From an uncultured Rivibacter sp. (GTDB lineage: Bacteria > Pseudomonadota > Gammaproteobacteria > Burkholderiales > Burkholderiaceae): a stretch of DNA of 31,903 nucleotides. Position numbers and translations under genes: made by a program. The notes beneath the pieces are model-generated. The model was not told where the DNA came from and made no database searches. It saw only the letters and a list, made by a program, of their open reading frames with translations. The stretch lies in the NCBI GenBank assembly GCA_946481025.1, contig CAMLNA010000039.1, positions 1-31,903 of the forward strand, in the 5' to 3' direction. Below, one piece after another: positions 27,280-31,903 of this stretch; position 1 is the stretch's first letter; every line of letters begins with the position of its first letter.

Positions 27280-27629
27280 GAAACTAACTCCTGTCAGATT
27301 GAGTGCTGGCATTCTGGTGGGGCTGTTACAGGCCAAGCGTTGCAATTTGCATCTTCGTTTGGCACTTCACAGGACGCATTTCACGTTTCCCCCATTCCTT
27401 GACTGGCGGAGGGAACCGTCGCCTGCCACTGATGCAAGTCACGCACCACGAATGCCGGCATGAATTGGCGTGCCGGAATTCACGGAAGCGCCACGGCTTG
27501 TTCGACAAGACTCGCGAATGCGACCGGAGCGGTCGGCGACTGCCGAAATCCGTCACATCGAACGGGCTGACGAAGCGGTGTTACCAACATCGCCCAAGCT
27601 GTTGGACCTGCGCGACAGCGGGCGGCGCC
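27280..27629. other. 350-base gene-poor region upstream of the exported-protein gene
   Basis: Lower in GC than its neighbours and without a convincing gene. It presumably holds the exported-protein promoter and the end of the CitE-like transcript. CGACCG-GAG-CGGTCG at 27521-27535 and a CCGGCA/TGCCGG pair near 27455-27476 are short inverted repeats. A 76-codon minus-strand frame (27326-27556) has no ribosome site or recognisable protein character and is not called. Confidence 0.5.
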
Positions 27630-28622
27630 TCAGGCCGAGGGTGCCTGGAAAAAGGCTTCCCGGATCTGGGACGCCAGGGGCTGGCCGGTGCGGTGCGCCC
27701 GTTCGAGCACGTGCCAGAAGTAGCGATAGCTCGCCCGGTCGTGCAAGGTGCCCCGGTGCGCCGTCGGCGCCCATGACGCGGCCCGGGCCGCCAGCAGGAT
27801 CTCGGCGGCAGCGTCCACCTCGGCCGCCGACGGGGCGAATGCCTCGACGATCGGCCTGATCTGGCTCGGATGGATGCTCCACATGCGGGTGTAGCCGAAT
27901 TCCCGTGCCGCGCGGGCGGCCGCGCGTTCGAGGGCTCGCAGGTCCTTGAACTCGGTGACCACGCAATGCGACGGCGTCTTTCCGTGGCTGTGGCAGGCGG
28001 CAGCGATCTCCAGCTTGGCGCGCACGACCAGGGGGTGGCTGAACTGGCCTTCGACACTCATGCCAGACGCCGGAATGGCGCCCCGGTGTGCGCTCACGAA
28101 ATCCATCAGCCCGAACGACAGCGACTCGATGCGCGGCAAGGCCGCGATCTGCATCACGTCGCGCAATCCGCCGAAGGTTTCGATCAGGCCGTGGATCGGG
28201 ATCTTGCGGGATACGCCGTACTCGGTGCTGACCCGATCGATCCAGTCACAGGCAGCCTGCGCTTCGTTCAACGACTGCAGCTTGGGCACCATGACGTAGG
28301 CGAGCCGCGCGCCCGCCTTGCCGACGAGGGTTTGCAGGTCGCGCTCGAAACTCGGGTGGCTCACCGGATGCACGCGCGCGCCGATGCGGTTGAAGTGGTT
28401 GTCCGCGCTGTCGACGAACGAGGCGATCATGTCCGCGTGTTCGGCTTCGCCGCCCACCGGGGCGCCGTCCTCGCAGTCGAGCGTCACGTCGAACACCGGC
28501 CCCAGTTCAGCCTGCAGAGCCATGCTCTTGCGCATGCGCACTTCAACACCGGCGTAGTGATCGCACACCGGCAGACTCGCCGGACGTTCGTTGCTTTCGA
28601 AAAGGGCAAGGCGGGGATGCAT
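27630..28622 (-). CDS. HpcH/HpaI aldolase / citrate lyase beta (CitE)-like protein
   Basis: A 330-residue TIM-barrel protein of the CitE/malyl-CoA lyase superfamily, whose members cleave or form C-C bonds in CoA thioesters or 2-oxoacids with Mg. Visible: [20 protein letters not shown] with the acidic metal/CoA site, [32 protein letters not shown] with a metal-binding Glu, [15 protein letters not shown], and [16 protein letters not shown]. No citD, citF or citC is near, so it is not a classical citrate lyase subunit; a malyl-, citramalyl- or similar CoA lyase role is possible. ATG 28622 has no clear ribosome site. It follows mdh by 91 bases past a terminator, so any readthrough from mdh is uncertain. 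Confidence 0.85.
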   Translation of the reverse strand: MHPRLALFESNERPASLPVCDHYAGVEVRMRKSMALQAELGPVFDVTLDCEDGAPVGGEAEHADMIASFVDSADNHFNRIGARVHPVSHPSFERDLQTLVGKAGARLAYVMVPKLQSLNEAQAACDWIDRVSTEYGVSRKIPIHGLIETFGGLRDVMQIAALPRIESLSFGLMDFVSAHRGAIPASGMSVEGQFSHPLVVRAKLEIAAACHSHGKTPSHCVVTEFKDLRALERAAARAAREFGYTRMWSIHPSQIRPIVEAFAPSAAEVDAAAEILLAARAASWAPTAHRGTLHDRASYRYFWHVLERAHRTGQPLASQIREAFFQAPSA

Positions 28623-28665
28623 CGCGAGTGTGTGCTGCTGGGTCGACGCCAGCGATTCTCGGGCG

Positions 28666-28693
28666 AAAAAAAGGCCGGTGGGTACCGGCCTTT
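28666..28693 (-). terminator. Rho-independent terminator of mdh
   Basis: Read on the minus strand, AAAGGCCGGT pairs with ACCGGCCTTT around loop ACCC and runs into seven Ts. It sits 20 bases after the mdh stop. The CitE-like gene begins about 44 bases beyond it, so that gene needs its own promoter or readthrough. Confidence 0.9.
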
Positions 28694-28713
28694 CGTTCGT
28701 GCTCTGGCGAGGG

Positions 28714-29700
<987 letters not shown>

Positions 29701-29793
29701 GGTGAGGCTCCGAAGGAGAAGAAGGGAATTCGGTGTGTCGATCGGAGAGCCCGTCAGGGGAGGGGGGCTTCCGCGGCGCAGCGAGTTTAGGCC

Positions 29794-29822
29794 AGTCTAG
29801 GTAACCATCTCGATAGTGTCAA
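29794..29822 (-). promoter_or_regulatory. Predicted mdh promoter
   Basis: On the minus strand a perfect TTGACA (29822-29817) and TAGACT (29799-29794) are separated by exactly 17 bases. The transcript would have a leader of about 85-90 bases before mdh. The palindromic operator lies seven bases upstream of the -35 box, a place where a regulator could activate or mildly repress. Confidence 0.7.
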
Positions 29823-29829
29823 CGGTCTT

Positions 29830-29847
29830 ATGTCTTATATAAGACAT
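29830..29847. promoter_or_regulatory. Palindromic operator between mdh and the GntR gene
   Basis: ATGTCTTATATAAGACAT is a perfect 18-bp palindrome standing out from the GC-rich surroundings. It lies between divergent mdh and the GntR gene, 51 bases before the regulator's start codon, and recurs with one mismatch upstream of acnB. It is the likely binding site of the adjacent GntR protein, including autoregulation; the binding itself is inference. Confidence 0.8.
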
Positions 29848-29897
29848 TTATCATGAGTGTCTGGACGTTGCCCCAACCCTTGTGATGCAATCCGCCG

Positions 29898-30686
29898 ATG
29901 GCCACCCCACCCCTTCCCACCGGTGTCGCTCCAGGCGCCGATCCCGCGCTGCGCGAGGGTGATGCGGGGCCGGCGTTCAGCCCGCTCTACCAGCAGATCA
30001 AGGCGCTGCTGATGCGCAGCCTGCAGGCGGGCGAATGGCGCCCCGGCGAGGCCATTCCCAGCGAGGTCGAGCTGGCGGCGCGCTACAAGGTGAGCCAGGG
30101 CACGGTGCGCAAGGCCATCGACGAACTGGCCACCGAGAACCTGCTCGTGCGCCGCCAGGGCAAGGGCACCTTCGTCGCCACGCATGCCGAGCAGCAGACC
30201 CAATACCGCTTCCTGCGGCTGATGCCCGATGAAGAAGGCGCGGTCGGTCCGGTGGAGCGCAAGCTGCTCGACTGCCGCCGCCTGCGTGCGCCGGCCGACG
30301 TGTCGCGCGCGCTCGAGCTCAAGTCGGGCGACACGGTGGTGTCGGTGCGGCGCATGCTCGTGTTTCGCGGCAAGCCGGTCGTGCTCGACGAGATCTGGCT
30401 GCCCGGGGCCCAGTTCAAGGGGCTGACCGCCGAGCGTCTGAGCGACTACCGCGGGCCGATGTATGCCTTGTTCGAGACCGAGTTCGGCGTGCGGATGATC
30501 CGCGCCGAAGAAAAGTTGAGAGCCGTGGCGGCCGACGCCGCAGCGGCCGAATTGCTGCAGGTCTCGCCTGGTTTCCCGTTGCTGAGCGTCGAGCGCCTGT
30601 CTCTGACCTACGGCGACAAGCCGGTGGAATTGCGGCGTGGTTTGTACAACACGAGTGGCCACTTCTATCGCAATGAACTGAGCTGA
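29898..30686 (+). CDS. GntR-family transcriptional regulator (HutC/UTRA type)
   Basis: A 262-residue repressor/activator. The N-terminal winged helix-turn-helix runs from PLYQQIKALLMRSLQAGEWR through PSEVELAARYKVSQGTVRKA to VRRQGKGTFVATH (about residues 30-95). The C-terminal UTRA ligand-binding domain includes VSVRRMLVFRGKPVVLDEIW, LYALFE-type helices and LLSVERLSLTYGDKPVELRR. UTRA domains sense small molecules, so a TCA intermediate is a plausible effector, but that is inference. It is divergent from mdh, next to the perfect palindrome, and upstream of sdhCDA. ATG 29898 has a weak ribosome site. Confidence 0.93.
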   Translation: MATPPLPTGVAPGADPALREGDAGPAFSPLYQQIKALLMRSLQAGEWRPGEAIPSEVELAARYKVSQGTVRKAIDELATENLLVRRQGKGTFVATHAEQQTQYRFLRLMPDEEGAVGPVERKLLDCRRLRAPADVSRALELKSGDTVVSVRRMLVFRGKPVVLDEIWLPGAQFKGLTAERLSDYRGPMYALFETEFGVRMIRAEEKLRAVAADAAAAELLQVSPGFPLLSVERLSLTYGDKPVELRRGLYNTSGHFYRNELS

Positions 30687-30809
30687 TCGCCGCCGCGCCT
30701 TGCTGCGTGAAAAGTGCGTGCGCTACGCGCTCACCACATGCGAGGAGCTTGCTGCATTGCAATACACTCGACGAGTTTCACTTTCGTTACGCAGGTCCGG
30801 AGAGATCGA

Positions 30810-31250
30810 ATGGCTGAAGCCCTTACCAAAGCAGCGAAGGATCGCCCCGTCTTTCGCAACATCCACATCACGCAGATCCTCTCGTATCGCCTGCCGCCCG
30901 CAGGCATCGTGTCGATCCTGCATCGCGTCAGCGGCGCGGTGCTGTTCCTGCTGATGCCCTTCATCATCTGGATGTTCGACACGAGCGTCTCCGATGAGAT
31001 CTCGTTCGACCGCTTCACCAGCGTGTTCACCGCCGGCGCCGGTTTCCTGCCGGGCTGGTTCATCAAGCTGGTGGCGCTCGCCATCATCTGGGCCTACCTT
31101 CAGCACTTCATTGCCGGTGTGCGCCACATCTGGATGGACATCACCCACAGCGTGAGCAAGAAGCAGGGCGAGACGTCGGCCCTCTTCACGATGGCCACCA
31201 GCCTGCTGCTCACCGTGGTGCTGGGCGCCAAGCTGTTCGGCCTGTACTGA
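30810..31250 (+). CDS. sdhC: Succinate dehydrogenase cytochrome b556 subunit
   Basis: A 146-residue inner-membrane subunit with three helices that binds heme b and ubiquinone in complex II. SILHRVSGAVLFLLMPFIIW carries the conserved HRxSG quinone/heme motif, and YLQHFIAGVRHIWMD holds the heme-ligand histidine. The first 35 residues (PVFRNIHITQILSYRLPPAG) are the cytoplasmic N-terminus. ATG 30810 has GGAGAG about six bases upstream and gives the family start. It follows the GntR gene after 123 bases and heads sdhC-sdhD-sdhA. Confidence 0.95.
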   Translation: MAEALTKAAKDRPVFRNIHITQILSYRLPPAGIVSILHRVSGAVLFLLMPFIIWMFDTSVSDEISFDRFTSVFTAGAGFLPGWFIKLVALAIIWAYLQHFIAGVRHIWMDITHSVSKKQGETSALFTMATSLLLTVVLGAKLFGLY

Positions 31251-31275
31251 ACGCATCAAGAACAAGAGACCCGCG

Positions 31276-31641
31276 ATGGCACAACAAAACTTCGGCTCCA
31301 AGCGCCTGGTCGTCGGCGCGCACTACGGTTTCAAGGACTGGCTCTCGCAGCGAGTCACCGGCGTGCTGATGGCCCTGTTCACCCTCGTCGTCCTGGTGCA
31401 GGTATTGCTGCCCGGGCCGCTGGACTACTACAAGTGGGCCGGCATCTTCTCCAGGCAATGGATGAAGGTGCTGACCTTCGTGGTCATCGTCTCGCTGCTC
31501 TACCACGCGTGGGTGGGCATGCGTGACATCTGGATGGATTACATCAAGCCCGTCGGCGTGCGCCTGGCACTTCAGGTGTTCACGATCGTCTGGTTGGTGG
31601 GTTGTGCCGGCTGGGCCGTGCAGGTGCTGTGGAGACTGTGA
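31276..31641 (+). CDS. sdhD: Succinate dehydrogenase membrane anchor subunit
   Basis: A 121-residue three-helix anchor of complex II. After a short soluble start ([22 protein letters not shown]) come helices [34 protein letters not shown] with the heme-ligand histidine in [11 protein letters not shown], and [19 protein letters not shown]. It lies 25 bases after sdhC with AAGAGA-type purines before ATG 31276, and its TGA shares one base with the sdhA ATG (TGATG), indicating translational coupling. Confidence 0.94.
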   Translation: MAQQNFGSKRLVVGAHYGFKDWLSQRVTGVLMALFTLVVLVQVLLPGPLDYYKWAGIFSRQWMKVLTFVVIVSLLYHAWVGMRDIWMDYIKPVGVRLALQVFTIVWLVGCAGWAVQVLWRL

Positions 31642-31903
31642 TGCTGGTTGGAACGACTCTTCCTCAACGCAAGTTCGACGTCGTGATCGTCGGGGCCGGC
31701 GGCTCCGGCATGCGCGCCTCCCTGCAGCTGTCGCTGGCAGGCCTGAACGTCGCCGTGCTGTCCAAGGTGTTCCCGACCCGCTCGCACACCGTGGCGGCGC
31801 AGGGCGGCATCGGCGCGTCGCTGGGCAACATGTCCGAAGACAACTGGCACTACCACTTCTTCGACACCGTGAAGGGCTCGGACTGGCTGGGTGACCAGGA
31901 CGC
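31641..31903 (+). CDS. sdhA: Succinate dehydrogenase flavoprotein subunit, N-terminal part
   Basis: The first 87 codons of SdhA, cut by the window end. [20 protein letters not shown] is the FAD-binding Rossmann motif. [20 protein letters not shown] contains the His that covalently binds FAD in this family (SHT), and [20 protein letters not shown] matches the following conserved stretch. It oxidises succinate to fumarate on the cytoplasmic side. sdhB is expected further on. Confidence 0.97.
   Translation, partial: MLVGTTLPQRKFDVVIVGAGGSGMRASLQLSLAGLNVAVLSKVFPTRSHTVAAQGGIGASLGNMSEDNWHYHFFDTVKGSDWLGDQD

Noticed and set aside
26686..27402. A 238-codon plus-strand frame starting in the acnB operator
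   Set aside because: It crosses the terminator hairpin and is antisense to the exported protein; its composition is not protein-like.
27326..27556. A 76-codon minus-strand open frame in the gene-poor region
   Set aside because: No ribosome site, Arg-rich odd composition and no family resemblance.
30687..30809. A GntR-type operator or clear promoter before sdhC
   Set aside because: No copy of the palindrome and no convincing -35/-10 pair was found by eye, so membership of sdhCDA in the regulon is not claimed.

Overview
The window is a GC-rich, densely coding stretch of a chromosome from a Gram-negative betaproteobacterium. It most likely belongs to the Burkholderiales, family Comamonadaceae (Variovorax/Acidovorax/Ramlibacter-like). 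The evidence is LPS genes, Tol-Pal, a Bug-type solute receptor, paired aconitases beside mdh and sdh, and long antisense open frames caused by GC-rich codon use. The genus is inferred from gene content and was not tested. No phage, insertion sequence or CRISPR array is visible.

Region 1 (1-10843) is an envelope polysaccharide/LPS locus. After the 3' part of RNase G (rng) come two plus-strand genes for a glycosyltransferase-like protein and a GT9 heptosyltransferase-type protein. A minus-strand block, read from msbA at 9871 down to 2724, faces them. It holds msbA, a GT2 enzyme, an FdtC/QdtC-like N-acetyltransferase, an FdtA/QdtA-like ketoisomerase, a methyltransferase-GT2 fusion, an FdtB/QdtB-like aminotransferase and a further GT2 enzyme. 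The A, B and C enzymes make a dTDP-3-acetamido-3,6-dideoxyhexose (Fuc3NAc or Qui3NAc), and the glycosyltransferases plausibly use it. Several of these genes overlap by 4-11 bases, as expected of an operon. A WaaE-like GT2 gene runs divergently from msbA and overlaps tolB.

Region 2 (10833-17765) holds tolB-pal-cpoB (outer-membrane integrity; tolQRA are not here), a YeeE/YedE-type sulfur-compound transporter overlapping tcdA, then two tRNA-Lys genes (TTT and CTT anticodons) with a promoter reading out of the end of tcdA and a strong terminator. These are followed by an orphan Bug-type periplasmic receptor gene, a BamE-like lipoprotein with an internal duplication and an ArsC/Spx-like protein.

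Region 3 (17744-31903) is a TCA-cycle neighbourhood: acnA, a DsbA/DsbG-like lipoprotein, a large DUF3592-like/ankyrin membrane protein, acnB, a small exported protein of unknown function, a CitE-like lyase, mdh, a divergent GntR/UTRA regulator, and sdhC-sdhD-sdhA (sdhA runs off the end). The most notable signal is an 18-bp palindrome, ATGTCTTATATAAGACAT. It is perfect between mdh and the GntR gene and recurs with one mismatch upstream of acnB, inside the spacer of a predicted promoter. This points to a small GntR-controlled TCA regulon.
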